Positions 9,813 through 20,142 are shown, counted from the stretch's first letter. The stretch is DNA of 49,275 bases from Sulfuritalea sp. (GCA_021738385.1 JAIPCF010000012.1:1-49275); one strand, 5' to 3'. Notes: generated by a model from the letters alone, not told the origin. Program-made: numbers and translations.

Positions 9813-10003
9813 AATGGACCGATAGTCTCGATATCGCCATCGAGCTTTCAGAAGCTCACCCAGAGGTCGATCCGGCTCGAATCAATTTTGTCGATCTGAT
9901 GCGCTGGGTCATGGAACTGCCGGGGTTCGAGGAAAACGAGAGTCATTGCGGCGAAAGGAAACTTGAAGCAATACAGCAAGCCTGGATCGACGAACTCGAG
10001 TGA
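9809..10003 (+). CDS. iscX: Fe-S assembly protein IscX
   Basis: A 64-residue acidic protein that binds IscS and modulates desulfurase activity, possibly as an iron-dependent regulator. The IscX signature is seen in DIAIELSEAHPEVDP, the INFVDLMRWVMELPGF stretch and the C-terminal AIQQAWIDELE. The start overlaps the fdx stop (ATGA). This is the last gene of the canonical isc operon. Confidence 0.95.
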   Translation: MKWTDSLDIAIELSEAHPEVDPARINFVDLMRWVMELPGFEENESHCGERKLEAIQQAWIDELE

Positions 10004-10009
10004 TTGCCC

Positions 10010-10810
10010 ATGCTGGTAGATACCCACTGTCATCTTGATGCGGCGGAGTTCGATGCAGATCGTACCGCGGTCGCCGGTGCGGCGAAAACGGCGGGCGTGG
10101 GACTGATCGTGGTACCTGCTGTCGAGCGCGCCAATTTTGGTGCCGTCGCCTCGGTTTGCCGCGACTTCCCGACTTGCCGTGCCGCGTATGGCATTCATCC
10201 GATGTTTGTTGGGCAAGCCAGGGAGGGTGATTTAGATGCCTTGGCTGAAATAATTCAACGCGAACATCCGCTGGCCGTAGGCGAAGTCGGGCTCGATCAT
10301 TTTGCCGAACCCCGCGACGAGGCTCTGCAGGAGTTCTATTTCAGTATCCAATTGAAGATGGCCCGAGAGGCGAACCTGCCGGTTCTGCTGCATTGTCGTA
10401 GCGCCATGGATCAGGTACTCAAGCAACTGCGGCGAAATCCGGTGAGCGGCGGTATCGCACATGCCTTCAATGGCAGCCGGCAGCAGGCAGATGAGTTTAT
10501 CAAGCTGGGGTTCAAGCTGGGCTTTGGCGGCGCGATGACTTTTCCACGGGCTCACCGGATTCGTGAACTTGCTGCGACACTACCGCTTGATGCTATTGTG
10601 CTCGAAACCGACGCACCCGATATTCCGCCCGAGTGGATCAGCATCAAGCGCGGGACGGAAAGTAAAGTCGGCGCTCGCAATACGCCGGACCAGTTGCCGC
10701 GCATTGCTCAGGTTCTTGCCGATTTGCGCAGTATGGCAGTTGAAGAGCTTGCCGAGGTCACCACGGCAAACGCAGTTTCAGTACTTCCCGGGCTTGCACG
10801 AATTCACTAG
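10010..10810 (+). CDS. tatD: TatD-family metal-dependent hydrolase
   Basis: A 266-residue TIM-barrel TatD DNase family protein. Metal ligands appear as DTHCHLD near the start, [22 protein letters not shown] and LETDAPD. Start choice: an in-frame TTG at 10004 lies directly after the iscX stop, but the ATG at 10010 gives a normal [10 protein letters not shown] start and is preferred. It is probably read through from the isc operon. Family members are 3'-5' exonucleases or D-aminoacyl-tRNA/peptide hydrolases; the exact substrate cannot be told. Confidence 0.85.
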   Translation: MLVDTHCHLDAAEFDADRTAVAGAAKTAGVGLIVVPAVERANFGAVASVCRDFPTCRAAYGIHPMFVGQAREGDLDALAEIIQREHPLAVGEVGLDHFAEPRDEALQEFYFSIQLKMAREANLPVLLHCRSAMDQVLKQLRRNPVSGGIAHAFNGSRQQADEFIKLGFKLGFGGAMTFPRAHRIRELAATLPLDAIVLETDAPDIPPEWISIKRGTESKVGARNTPDQLPRIAQVLADLRSMAVEELAEVTTANAVSVLPGLARIH

Positions 10811-10859
10811 CGCCGGCCCGCAACACTTTTTCTCAACCCTACATCATCAGGAGCCAGTC

Positions 10860-11363
10860 ATGAGTACAACCGTAACAATGCGCGGCAACCCCGTTAAAGT
10901 CGATGGCGATCTTCCAGCCATCGGTGCGCAAGCCCCGGATTTCAATCTGACCAGCGCCACGTTGGCCGACGTTTCACTAAAGGACTTTGCCGGAAAACGC
11001 AAGGTAATGAACATCTACCCGAGCATCGATACACCCACCTGTGCCACGTCTACCCGCAAGTTCAACGAATCCGCTGGAAATATGGAAAACACGGTCGTGC
11101 TCTGCGTTTCTGCCGATCTGCCCTTCGCCGCCAAGCGTTTTTGCGAACTGGAAGGCCTGAAAAACGTCGGCCATTTGTCGACCTTCCGTCATCCCGAGTT
11201 TCTCAAGGACTGGGGTGTCGCACTTGCCGAAGGCCCGATGGTCGGCTTGACGGCTCGTGCCGTGGTTGTGCTTGATGAAAACGACAAGGTCATTCACAGC
11301 GAAATGGTGCCGGAAATCGGCCAGGAGCCGAACTACGAGGCGGCATTGAAATCTCTAGGTTAA
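10860..11363 (+). CDS. tpx: Thiol peroxidase Tpx
   Basis: A 167-residue atypical 2-Cys peroxiredoxin reducing hydrogen peroxide and lipid peroxides with thioredoxin. The peroxidatic cysteine is C61 ([14 protein letters not shown]) and the resolving cysteine C95 ([12 protein letters not shown]), the spacing expected for Tpx. The ATG at 10860 follows AGGAG at 7-8 bases. A 77% matching copy of a dispersed repeat and a bidirectional terminator lie downstream. Confidence 0.96.
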   Translation: MSTTVTMRGNPVKVDGDLPAIGAQAPDFNLTSATLADVSLKDFAGKRKVMNIYPSIDTPTCATSTRKFNESAGNMENTVVLCVSADLPFAAKRFCELEGLKNVGHLSTFRHPEFLKDWGVALAEGPMVGLTARAVVVLDENDKVIHSEMVPEIGQEPNYEAALKSLG

Positions 11364-11376
11364 AAGAGAATAGAAA

Positions 11377-11438
11377 CGCCGTTACCTGCCCGCGAAGCGG
11401 AACCCCGGTACGCAGAGCGCGCCAGCGCCGACTTTTCA
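11377..11438 (+). repeat. Dispersed extragenic repeat, copy 1
   Basis: This stretch in the tpx-typA gap aligns by eye with 26283-26342 at about 43 of 56 positions with one single-base gap. Shared blocks include CGCCGT, CGCAGAGC and CGCCGA-TTT-CAG. It contains GCCAGCGCCGACTTTT at 11421-11436, a core also present (14 bases) at 16261-16274 and, inverted, at 34900-34913. It is non-coding here, so similarity is not due to protein conservation. Confidence 0.6.
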
Positions 11439-11440
11439 GT

Positions 11441-11468
11441 AAAAACGGGAGCCAAGGCTCCCGTTTTT
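11441..11468. terminator. Bidirectional Rho-independent terminator between tpx and typA
   Basis: AAAAACGGGAGCC, a 2-base AA centre, and GGCTCCCGTTTTT form a perfect stem with an A-run on one side and a T-run on the other. It can therefore stop transcription both from tpx (plus) and from typA (minus). It starts two bases from the typA stop codon. Confidence 0.92.
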
Positions 11469-11469
11469 A

Positions 11470-13287
<1,818 letters not shown>

Positions 13288-13377
13288 AGTAGTTATTGGC
13301 GTTGTTGCGGTGCGGAAAAACCGCATATTCTATCACGCGGCTGTTTCCGTTCCGATTGAATTTTCAGGGGATTTTTT

Positions 13378-14115
13378 ATGCTTGGCATCATCGGTGGTAG
13401 TGGTTTGACTCAGTTGGCAATCCTCGACGTATCGCACCGCGAGGTGGTTCGTACGCCCTATGGTGAACCCTCCGGACCGCTTACTTTTGGCCGTATCGGC
13501 TGCAAAGACGTAGTTTTTGTCGCGCGTCACGGTCATGGGCATACCATTCCGCCGCATCTGGTGAACTACAGGGCAAATATTCATGCTTTGGAAAGCTCGG
13601 GAGTGACGCAAATAATTTCGGTAGCCTCGGTCGGCGGCATTCGCAAAGACCTTGGGCCTGGATCTTTGGTGGCGCCCCATCAGATCGTCGATTACACGTG
13701 GGGGCGCGAGATGACTTTTCAGTCTGGCGGAGATGGTCCGGTGGTGCATATCGATTTCACCGAACCCTACGATGAAACGGTGCGCAAGCTTTTGCTCGAT
13801 GTCTCGCAAAAGGTGGGTGAGGAAGTGGCGGATGGCGCAGTATATGCCACGACTCAAGGCCCCCGACTGGAGACTGCGGCGGAAATCGATCGATTGCAGC
13901 GAGATGGCGCTGATATCGTCGGCATGACCGGAATGCCTGAGGCCGGTCTGGCGCGCGAACTCAATGTGCCATATGCGGCGCTGTGCGTGGTTTCAAACTG
14001 GGCGGCAGGGCGTGGCGATTCCAGTCATGGCATCAAGTTTGACACCCTTGAGGCCGCGCTGCATCTGGCCATGGCGAGGGTTCGCCGCGTCATCGAGGGG
14101 GTATGCGAAGCGTGA
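13378..14115 (+). CDS. mtnP: S-methyl-5'-thioinosine / thioadenosine phosphorylase
   Basis: A 245-residue purine nucleoside phosphorylase (MTAP family) splitting methylthio-nucleosides with phosphate in polyamine by-product salvage. Motifs include [12 protein letters not shown] at the start, [32 protein letters not shown] and VGMTGMPEA. The C-terminal [13 protein letters not shown] segment replaces the DYDCW-type base-binding loop of adenosine-specific enzymes. That favours the thioinosine-specific (MTIP) subtype known from some proteobacteria; this is inference. Its last 13 bases overlap def. Confidence 0.85.
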   Translation: MLGIIGGSGLTQLAILDVSHREVVRTPYGEPSGPLTFGRIGCKDVVFVARHGHGHTIPPHLVNYRANIHALESSGVTQIISVASVGGIRKDLGPGSLVAPHQIVDYTWGREMTFQSGGDGPVVHIDFTEPYDETVRKLLLDVSQKVGEEVADGAVYATTQGPRLETAAEIDRLQRDGADIVGMTGMPEAGLARELNVPYAALCVVSNWAAGRGDSSHGIKFDTLEAALHLAMARVRRVIEGVCEA

Positions 14116-14633
14116 TTCGCGAGGTTCTTCGCATGGGTGATCAGCGCTTGCTGCGCGTGGCTCAGCCGGTCAGCGAGTTTGGCACACCAAGTCTGGCCGA
14201 GTTACTTAAGGACATGCGCGACACCATGGCGCATCTTGACGGTGCCGGACTGGCGGCTCCACAGATCGGTGTCGATCTTCGCGTTGTGATTTTTGGCGGC
14301 AAGTCGAATCCACGCTATCCAGATGCGCCGGCGGTGCCCGACACGGTCTTGATCAATCCGGAGCTGGCGCCGCTATCCGACGAGGAAGAATCTGGCTGGG
14401 AGGGCTGCCTCTCGGTGCCAGGTTTGCGCGGCTGGGTGCCACGCTGGATCCAGTTGCGCTACAGCGGTATGGACGAAACCGGCCGACAATTCGAACGTAT
14501 CGTGGACGGATTTCATGCTCGAGTGGTGCAGCATGAATGCGACCATCTGGATGGCGTGTTATACCCGATGCGGGTGCGCGACTTTCGACGCTTTGGATTT
14601 GTTGATGAGCTGTCCGACGTTGAAATGCCCTAA
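14103..14633 (+). CDS. def: Peptide deformylase
   Basis: A 176-residue metalloenzyme removing the formyl group from nascent proteins. The three family motifs are complete: [18 protein letters not shown] and QHECDHLDG, carrying the cysteine and two histidine metal ligands and the catalytic glutamate. The ATG at 14103 is used although it overlaps the previous gene by 13 bp, because the resulting [19 protein letters not shown] start is typical of the family. Possible second deformylase of the genome; a def-fmt pair is not seen here. Confidence 0.93.
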   Translation: MRSVIREVLRMGDQRLLRVAQPVSEFGTPSLAELLKDMRDTMAHLDGAGLAAPQIGVDLRVVIFGGKSNPRYPDAPAVPDTVLINPELAPLSDEEESGWEGCLSVPGLRGWVPRWIQLRYSGMDETGRQFERIVDGFHARVVQHECDHLDGVLYPMRVRDFRRFGFVDELSDVEMP

Positions 14634-14678
14634 ACGCATTGCTACAGAAGTACGTCTTCTTTGCCACACGGTGCTGAG

Positions 14679-16145
14679 CTAAGTTGCTTCCTGCTCTGGT
14701 GCCGGCTCCACTCGATTGCGTCCGCCGTTCTTGGCGGCATACAGGGCCGCATCTGCACGGTTTACAGTCAGATCGGGAGACTCGGCACCGCCATATTCGC
14801 TGATGCCGATGCTGATGGTCACGGGAACCTGCCGACCATCCGCGCGAATGGGTGTTTCCGCCAATTTCTGACGCAGATTTTCTGCGATGCGGTATGCCTC
14901 GGCGTGATCGCAGTTTCTCAGTACCAGCAGGAACTCCTCACCGCCCCAGCGCACTGCGATATCTGACTTTCGCAGACCTCCCGTCAAATGGCCGGCTACG
15001 GCGCTCAGTACCTGATCGCCGACCACGTGTCCGTGTCTATCGTTGATTTCCTTGAAATGGTCTATGTCGGCGAGCAGCATGGCAATCGGCTGCGGGGTAC
15101 GGCGGTACTCGGCGATCAGTTTGTCAATCAGGATGGTGAATGCGTGGCGATTGAGCAGGCCGGTAAGTTTGTCGGTCGCGGCCATTTCCTCTATGCCGCG
15201 CTGGTAGCGAGACAGCACTCTATGTGTCAGGAACAGCACAATTAATGTCACGGCAAGACTGATAGCCAGATTGAAATACAGCGTCCGTCGGATGCCGGCG
15301 AGTGCCACGTCCTCGTTCTGCTCGACGAACAGATACCACTTGAGTTCGGGTAGGTAGTTTACGTGCAGGATATGGTTGGCGCCATTGGCCGCGAACTGGA
15401 AAGAACCGGTCTTTTTCTGAAGAATGTGGTCAACCAGCGGGCCCAGTCCAGGGGCACTGCGCAAGTCCTGCGCGCGGCCGGTCTGGTTGCCAAAGACAAC
15501 AACCTGACCTCGGGCGTCGACAAAGTAAATAGTGCGTTGGAAGCGTTGCTGATAGTCGGTGATCAGACGGCGCACTGCATCCACTGTGAGCCCTATGCCT
15601 GTGGCACCGATGTAGTTCCCGGAGAAATCATAGACGCGATAATTGATGAAAATGGTCAAGGCGTCGGCGTTCGCCAGATCCGGGTCAACATTGGTTTCAT
15701 ATTCCTGCTTCATGTCGCGCACGCGGAAGTACCATGCGTCGCGTGGGTCACTGGTGGATACACGCTTGAGAATTCCCGCGCTTGTGTAATAGATGGCGCT
15801 CTTGTCGGAAACGAAAAAGCTGCTGAAGGCTCCGTAGCGCTGTTTCACTTCGCGCAAATAGCGCGCTATTTCATCGACGTTGCTTTCGCCCTTGAGCACC
15901 CAGTCGCGCACAAAGGTGTCCTGTGCCATGGTTGATGAAATCAGCACCGGCCGCACCAGGTCCTTTTGGATTTCCGAGTAGATGTTGCTCGCTGTAAGCG
16001 GCAAGTCCTGACCGACAATGGCATCGCGAATGGCCTGCTTCGAAACGAAATAGCCGAATAGCGTGGTCGCAAAGAACCCGGCCAGTAGCAGCAGACTCAA
16101 GATCAGCAACAGGCGGCGGCGGTCAAATATTCGGGCTTCGTTCAT
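14679..16145 (-). CDS. Membrane-bound diguanylate cyclase with periplasmic Cache-like sensor
   Basis: A 488-residue GGDEF protein making cyclic di-GMP. A transmembrane helix lies at about 11-33 (LLLILSLLLLAGFFATTLF) and another near 290-312, with an extracytoplasmic Cache-like sensor between them. The GGDEF domain is C-terminal (about 325-480). It has the active-site motif GGEEF, and an inhibitory I-site RKSD five residues before it, so product feedback is expected. Convergent with def. The preceding 177 bp on this strand hold the promoter and a copy of the dispersed repeat core. The sensed ligand is unknown. Confidence 0.9.
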   Translation of the reverse strand: MNEARIFDRRRLLLILSLLLLAGFFATTLFGYFVSKQAIRDAIVGQDLPLTASNIYSEIQKDLVRPVLISSTMAQDTFVRDWVLKGESNVDEIARYLREVKQRYGAFSSFFVSDKSAIYYTSAGILKRVSTSDPRDAWYFRVRDMKQEYETNVDPDLANADALTIFINYRVYDFSGNYIGATGIGLTVDAVRRLITDYQQRFQRTIYFVDARGQVVVFGNQTGRAQDLRSAPGLGPLVDHILQKKTGSFQFAANGANHILHVNYLPELKWYLFVEQNEDVALAGIRRTLYFNLAISLAVTLIVLFLTHRVLSRYQRGIEEMAATDKLTGLLNRHAFTILIDKLIAEYRRTPQPIAMLLADIDHFKEINDRHGHVVGDQVLSAVAGHLTGGLRKSDIAVRWGGEEFLLVLRNCDHAEAYRIAENLRQKLAETPIRADGRQVPVTISIGISEYGGAESPDLTVNRADAALYAAKNGGRNRVEPAPEQEAT

Positions 16146-16322
16146 GGCCTGAACATTTTATGGCATACAAGCTCGGGTACTTGGCCTATTTTCTTCGCAA
16201 GGAATGGTGCCGACATCAGTCCCGGAGCAACCACGCACATGTCCGATTTCGCCGCTTCGTCAGCGCCGACTTTTTGCCGGAATGGTCCAGGTCTTTTCAG
16301 ACCGTGGCACCGCCTGCGGGGT
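16146..16322. repeat. Intergenic region with dispersed repeat core (copy 3)
   Basis: The gap between the thioesterase stop and the diguanylate cyclase start (both minus strand) contains CAGCGCCGACTTTT at 16261-16274, identical to the core at 11423-11436. A related CCGATTT lies 23 bases upstream, a spacing close to the 27-bp units at 26331-26405. A small stem, GGTCT-tttc-AGACC, sits at about 16289-16302. The cyclase promoter must be here, but no clear -35/-10 pair was recognised. Confidence 0.45.
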
Positions 16323-16724
16323 TCAAGTCGCTTTGGCGAGTTTGGCTTTGAGCCTCTGTGCAGTCTTCTCGACGCCGACGACGAACCGATTGTGTTTGCC
16401 ACGTGCGACCTCTTCCACTGAATCGCGAGCGGTAAATTCGAAGGTCACGGCTGGGCCATTGACTTCGGTAAGCGTGACCGTGACATCCACCCACATACCC
16501 ATCAGCGTGGCGCCGACGTGATCCAGTTCGACGCGGGTGCCGACCGAATCCTTGCCGGATTCGATATGCTCAAGCAGCAGGTCACGGCACGCCATTTCGA
16601 TGTCATAGAGCAGATTTGGCGTGGAATAGACGCGGCAGTCGTCACCCATGAAGCTGATGGTTTTTTCACGATCGATCTCGACGTGGCGGGTTGCGGTCAG
16701 TCCGGGTTTAAGTGTTTCACTCAT
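16323..16724 (-). CDS. Acyl-CoA thioesterase, fluoroacetyl-CoA thioesterase (FlK)-like hotdog fold
   Basis: A 133-residue hotdog protein of the FlK family. The FlK catalytic triad Thr-Glu-His is conserved in spacing: T35 (YSTPNLL), E43 (IEMAC) and H69 (ELDHVGATLMG), with 8 and 26 residues between them as in FlK. An ATG at 16724 follows GAGGATAT. It lies 74 bp after the acyl-CoA ligase-like gene on the same strand. By context its substrate may be a CoA ester of the phenylacetate route (for example phenylglyoxylyl-CoA or a dead-end aryl-CoA), but this is inference; only the fold and triad are seen. Confidence 0.8.
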   Translation of the reverse strand: MSETLKPGLTATRHVEIDREKTISFMGDDCRVYSTPNLLYDIEMACRDLLLEHIESGKDSVGTRVELDHVGATLMGMWVDVTVTLTEVNGPAVTFEFTARDSVEEVARGKHNRFVVGVEKTAQRLKAKLAKAT

Positions 16725-16798
16725 GATATATCCTCGATTGTTAGGGTGACTTGTGCCAACAAAAAAGTGTGTAACTGGAGAATTATGGCCGGGGCTTG

Positions 16799-18901
16799 CT
16801 ACTGCTTTTTCCTGAGGGCGTCGGCGTAAATGCGTGCTTCAATATAGCGCACCAGGGCCTTGGTGCCACGTGCACAGTTGCGGAATACACAAACTCCCTG
16901 ATCCATCAGTTTTGCGCTCATGGCATCGTAGAGATGCCCGCCGTCAACGATGCCGACAATCGGCTTTTCATTGCGGTCCACTAGCGGAGGCATCAGGTGT
17001 ACTGTGCTTTTCGGGTCCGTGATATCAAATCCAGGTCGTAACTTGCTCGCCTCCAGAGCGCGAACAGAAGGAGCTGTAGGGTCGAGCCCAACCACAACCG
17101 CATCGATTTCGGCATCCTGAAGAAAAGCCTCGGAAATTTGCAAATGGGCTTCGTCATCTGCACCGGGATTGATGTCGATCGGGTTTCTGACTTCGACCAG
17201 AGCGCTGAGTTTTTTCGCGGCCAAAATTTCTTCAATCTTGGTCACGGTTTCAGAACTCAAGGATCCCATTTCCATGGCGAAGTTGTCAGCCTCGATAAAG
17301 TCCGCCATGCCAACAGCCTCGAACCCTGCGCCGCTTATCGCGCCCAGACGATTTCCGCCGACCACTTTATTGTGTAAGGCTCCAGCCATGTAGAACAAGT
17401 CGTCAAAGCTATTGAAGTCGTCAGCGATGATCGCGCCCGCCTGGCGCACGACTGAATCAAACAAGATCGGGCCGCCGGCAATTGACGCAGTATGTCCCAT
17501 GACGCCGCCCATGCCGGGAACAGTCTTGCCTGATTTGTACACCACAACCTGCTTTCCATTGAGAACCGCCTTGCGGACTGCCTTGGCGAAATCAAGGCCA
17601 TCGCCGTCCTTGAAGCCTTCGATGTAGATGCCGATTGTCTCGATTTCCGGAAGGTCAGCGAAATAGCTGAGCATATCGCCGTGAGTCAGATCGGTCTGGT
17701 TGCCAAGTGCAAGCATGTAGCGAGGGTCAAGCCAGGGGTTCTGGCTCAACCGGGTGATCATGAATGCACCGCTTTGGCTCAACATGACCGAGTTTCTCTC
17801 GGGCTTTTTCTGTGGCTTGGGTAGTCGCTCGAGCGGGATGAACCATGAGTCGTAGGCGCCAGGATGGGAAACCACGCCCAGGCAATTCGCGCCCAGAAAA
17901 ATGGGGCCGCCACCGGGATTGCCATGGGCGGCGTTGATGCGGCCGGCCAACGCGGCAGCCGGTTCCCGGCTGGCCTTGGTTTCTCCCAAACTTCCGGGAA
18001 TCAGCATCACCGATTCAACCGAGTCAGTTTCGATAATCTCGTCGACCAGGTCGTAGACCGCACTTGCGGCAACTGCGACGATCAGCAGATCGAGTTTGTG
18101 ATCCAGCGCCTTCAGACTTTCTGCGCACTTGACACCATCGATTTCCGTCTCGCCAGCACGAATGATGGTCATGCGATCCTTGCTGTAGCCACTACCCAGC
18201 AGATTTTTCAGAATGATCCTGCCGAAGTTCATATTACTCGCCGAAACGCCAATTATGCCAATGGACGCAGGGTGGATCAGCTTGTCAATTTTGTGGATGG
18301 GGCGGGACAGGCGTTGTGTCTTGGGTTGGACAATCTCACAACGAGCAGTCTGAACCGACAGGCCGCCAGCGATACGGGCAGGATTCAACTCCAGGCTTTG
18401 TAATACGAAAGCCGCATTCAAGGTGTTTTGCGATTGACTTTCACCCAAGGCCAGAACTTGCTCGAAGCAGGATTTGAGCTGCGGATCCGGGAGCGGCAGG
18501 CCGTCGCGTTTGGCAATGGCTGTAAGCTTTTGATACACCAGAGTGCGTTTGAACAGGGCAAAAAAATTGTCGGCGCTGGTCAGGGCGGTAGCGGCGTAGA
18601 CGGAAGCGCGATCTTTTCCGAAATTGCTTTCGTCAAGTTCGGCATCCACTCCACCCATGCCGGCACTGATCACCATGCCAAACTCGCGGGTATTGTTCAA
18701 ACTGATGCGAATATCGACAGCAAACTTGCCTTCTGCTGCTGCCTTCTCCTGTGCAAGTTCCATCCCCATACTGACCAGCAGAGTGCTCAGTTCAGACGAA
18801 TTCAAGACATTGCGCCCATTCGTGGCGGCCTGCTTGAATAGATCCTCTGCTTTGGATGCCAGCGCTGCAGCGCTGGTTTTTTCCTGTGACGTGCTCTGCA
18901 T
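16799..18901 (-). CDS. NDP-forming acyl-CoA ligase-like protein with partial ATP-grasp domain
   Basis: A 700-residue protein of the acetyl-CoA synthetase (ADP-forming)/succinyl-CoA ligase superfamily. Residues about 35-195 resemble the C-terminal half of an ATP-grasp_5 domain (EFGMVISAGMGGVDAELDE, then LELNPARIAGG). Residues about 210-340 are a CoA-binding Rossmann domain (SIGIIGVSASN, IPGSLGET, GANCLGVVS). Residues about 370-690 are ligase-CoA domains (MLSQSGAF, then GVMGHTASIAGG with H470 as the candidate phospho-histidine). The N-terminal half of ATP-grasp is not evident, which is odd. The ATG at 18901 was chosen because codons further upstream run antisense into paaX. An FNR-type box and an inverted repeat precede it. 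Substrate unknown. Confidence 0.8.
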   Translation of the reverse strand: MQSTSQEKTSAAALASKAEDLFKQAATNGRNVLNSSELSTLLVSMGMELAQEKAAAEGKFAVDIRISLNNTREFGMVISAGMGGVDAELDESNFGKDRASVYAATALTSADNFFALFKRTLVYQKLTAIAKRDGLPLPDPQLKSCFEQVLALGESQSQNTLNAAFVLQSLELNPARIAGGLSVQTARCEIVQPKTQRLSRPIHKIDKLIHPASIGIIGVSASNMNFGRIILKNLLGSGYSKDRMTIIRAGETEIDGVKCAESLKALDHKLDLLIVAVAASAVYDLVDEIIETDSVESVMLIPGSLGETKASREPAAALAGRINAAHGNPGGGPIFLGANCLGVVSHPGAYDSWFIPLERLPKPQKKPERNSVMLSQSGAFMITRLSQNPWLDPRYMLALGNQTDLTHGDMLSYFADLPEIETIGIYIEGFKDGDGLDFAKAVRKAVLNGKQVVVYKSGKTVPGMGGVMGHTASIAGGPILFDSVVRQAGAIIADDFNSFDDLFYMAGALHNKVVGGNRLGAISGAGFEAVGMADFIEADNFAMEMGSLSSETVTKIEEILAAKKLSALVEVRNPIDINPGADDEAHLQISEAFLQDAEIDAVVVGLDPTAPSVRALEASKLRPGFDITDPKSTVHLMPPLVDRNEKPIVGIVDGGHLYDAMSAKLMDQGVCVFRNCARGTKALVRYIEARIYADALRKKQ

Positions 18902-18959
18902 GGGGTGACTCCCGTTGATCGGCTCTGTCAGTTGGACGAGCTCGGGAGGAACTATAACA

Positions 18960-18997
18960 GATACAAATTCAGCTTGAAAATATATCAAATATGTATC
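18960..18997. promoter_or_regulatory. GATACA-N26-TGTATC inverted repeat, candidate PaaX operator upstream of the ligase gene
   Basis: GATACA (18960-18965) and TGTATC (18992-18997) form an inverted repeat with 26 bases between the arms. The same arms with 27 bases between occur before fdhD-pad on the other side of paaX. The repeat covers the expected -10/start region of the ligase promoter, as a repressor site would. The arms only partly resemble the 15-bp PaaX site known from E. coli. Confidence 0.45.
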
Positions 18998-19015
18998 GGT
19001 TGATATCCACCATAT

Positions 19016-19029
19016 TTGATCTCGATCAA
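19016..19029. promoter_or_regulatory. Perfect FNR/Anr-type box upstream of the ligase-thioesterase genes
   Basis: TTGATCTCGATCAA matches TTGAT-N4-ATCAA at all ten defined bases. Its centre (19022.5) would be -41.5 for a start near 18981 on the minus strand. A CATATT hexamer then falls at the -10 position (18993-18988). This is class II FNR activator geometry for the gene starting at 18901. It overlaps the paaX stop codon. Confidence 0.65.
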
Positions 19030-19973
19030 TATTTACTTGCGATTTGTGGTGTAGCCAATCCTCCAAAGCGCTCGTAAAAATATTCAGCGGCGGGCGGCAG
19101 CGGGCCATTTGCAGTCTCGCAAACCGAGAGCAGGTGCTTTTGGGCGTGCGGATAAGTGATGCTATAGAGTTCACGGCACAGCTGTCGGGCAACGCCGCCA
19201 CTCCAGTTGGTTGGGAGCAACTGTGATGGCAACTGCGGGTCATTCAGCAGTGCGCGTCGGAAAGCGTGCATCAAGAGGGTTTGAACCAGAAAACACTGCT
19301 CCGGATCGAGGTTGTGAGCGGTTCGCATGGTGCGCAGTGCCGGTCGGAACAGTTCGATGAAATCCAGGTATTTGGCAGAAAGTGCGTCAAGATTCCAGCA
19401 TTCATGCACCAGTTCCTGTAGCGGTTTGCTGCTGAGTGAGCTGATATTGGCAGCTTTCATTGCCACAACCTTGTCGTGTGCGCCTGTTTCCTGAAGGATA
19501 TCAAGCAGCGCATCCGTATCACCGGATGGGTGCGCCAGAATGCCGGTCGCCAGCGTGCCATAGCCGGCCCATGCCAGATCCTTGCGCAGCGAATCACGTG
19601 GTGCGCCGGTAAGTGAGGCGGGGATCATTACCAGCTGCCACTCGCCTGCCCAGACATCTTGTGGTTCGAAATAGATTCGTCGATAGGCATGTTCAAAGCG
19701 ACGGCGTCCAGAAGTGGTCAGGCTGTAAAAGCTCTTGCGCCCAAGTTGTTCTGATACAAGCCATTTTTCCTGTGACAGCCGATAAACGCTGGTACGAACC
19801 ATGCGCTCATTGAGTCCCAAAGGTTGCACCAGTCTAATGAAGCTGCCTAGCCAGACGGTACCGCCATGAGGTGCGATGAAGTCACCGTAGACGGTGATGA
19901 TCAGTGAATTTGCCCGGGTTGGATGTTGCTCCAGGAAGTCATTGATCCATTGAGTGATAAATCGGCTCTTCAC
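19026..19973 (-). CDS. paaX: PaaX-family phenylacetyl-CoA-responsive repressor
   Basis: A 315-residue regulator. An N-terminal winged helix (about 20-90, with NSLIITVYGDFIAPHGGTVW and the LNERMVRTSVYRL recognition region) precedes the PaaX effector and C-terminal domains (DVWAGEWQLVMIPAS and later helices). The start is GTG at 19973 after AGGA. PaaX proteins normally repress phenylacetate genes and are released by phenylacetyl-CoA. Here it lies between the ligase/thioesterase unit and the divergent fdhD-pad operon, so it probably controls anaerobic phenylacetate oxidation. No aerobic paa genes are in the window. Confidence 0.92.
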   Translation of the reverse strand: MKSRFITQWINDFLEQHPTRANSLIITVYGDFIAPHGGTVWLGSFIRLVQPLGLNERMVRTSVYRLSQEKWLVSEQLGRKSFYSLTTSGRRRFEHAYRRIYFEPQDVWAGEWQLVMIPASLTGAPRDSLRKDLAWAGYGTLATGILAHPSGDTDALLDILQETGAHDKVVAMKAANISSLSSKPLQELVHECWNLDALSAKYLDFIELFRPALRTMRTAHNLDPEQCFLVQTLLMHAFRRALLNDPQLPSQLLPTNWSGGVARQLCRELYSITYPHAQKHLLSVCETANGPLPPAAEYFYERFGGLATPQIASKY

Positions 19974-20103
19974 GGTATTCCTATACGTTGGGTCAGCGCC
20001 TTTCGGCAGTCGTTTCCTAACTCGATCCAGTGACGATGCTGAAGCATTCGGCGAGGAGCTTACTGCAGCTTTTGCCTGAAGAAGTATAAGGCAACTCTAA
20101 TGT

Positions 20104-20142
20104 GATACAGAAAAGTTGATTAATGCTCAGCTAAAGTGTATC
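20104..20142. promoter_or_regulatory. GATACA-N27-TGTATC inverted repeat, candidate PaaX operator of the pad operon
   Basis: GATACA (20104-20109) and TGTATC (20137-20142) lie in the 221-bp paaX-fdhD gap, centres 33 bp (about three helical turns) apart. Read outward, both arms agree with the E. coli PaaX 15-mer WWTRTGATTCGYGWT at about 10-11 positions. A half FNR site TTGAT lies between them at 20116-20120. A separate small palindrome, ATGCT-GA-AGCAT, is at 20036-20047. No unambiguous -35/-10 pair was found. Confidence 0.45.

Noticed and set aside
10004-10009. TTG start for tatD directly after the iscX stop
   Set aside because: The ATG two codons later gives the usual family start and a normal initiation codon; the TTG remains only a possibility.
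19012-19034. Terminator hairpin at the paaX stop codon
   Set aside because: The palindrome is short and lacks a G/C stem and T-run. It matches the FNR box exactly, which explains it better.
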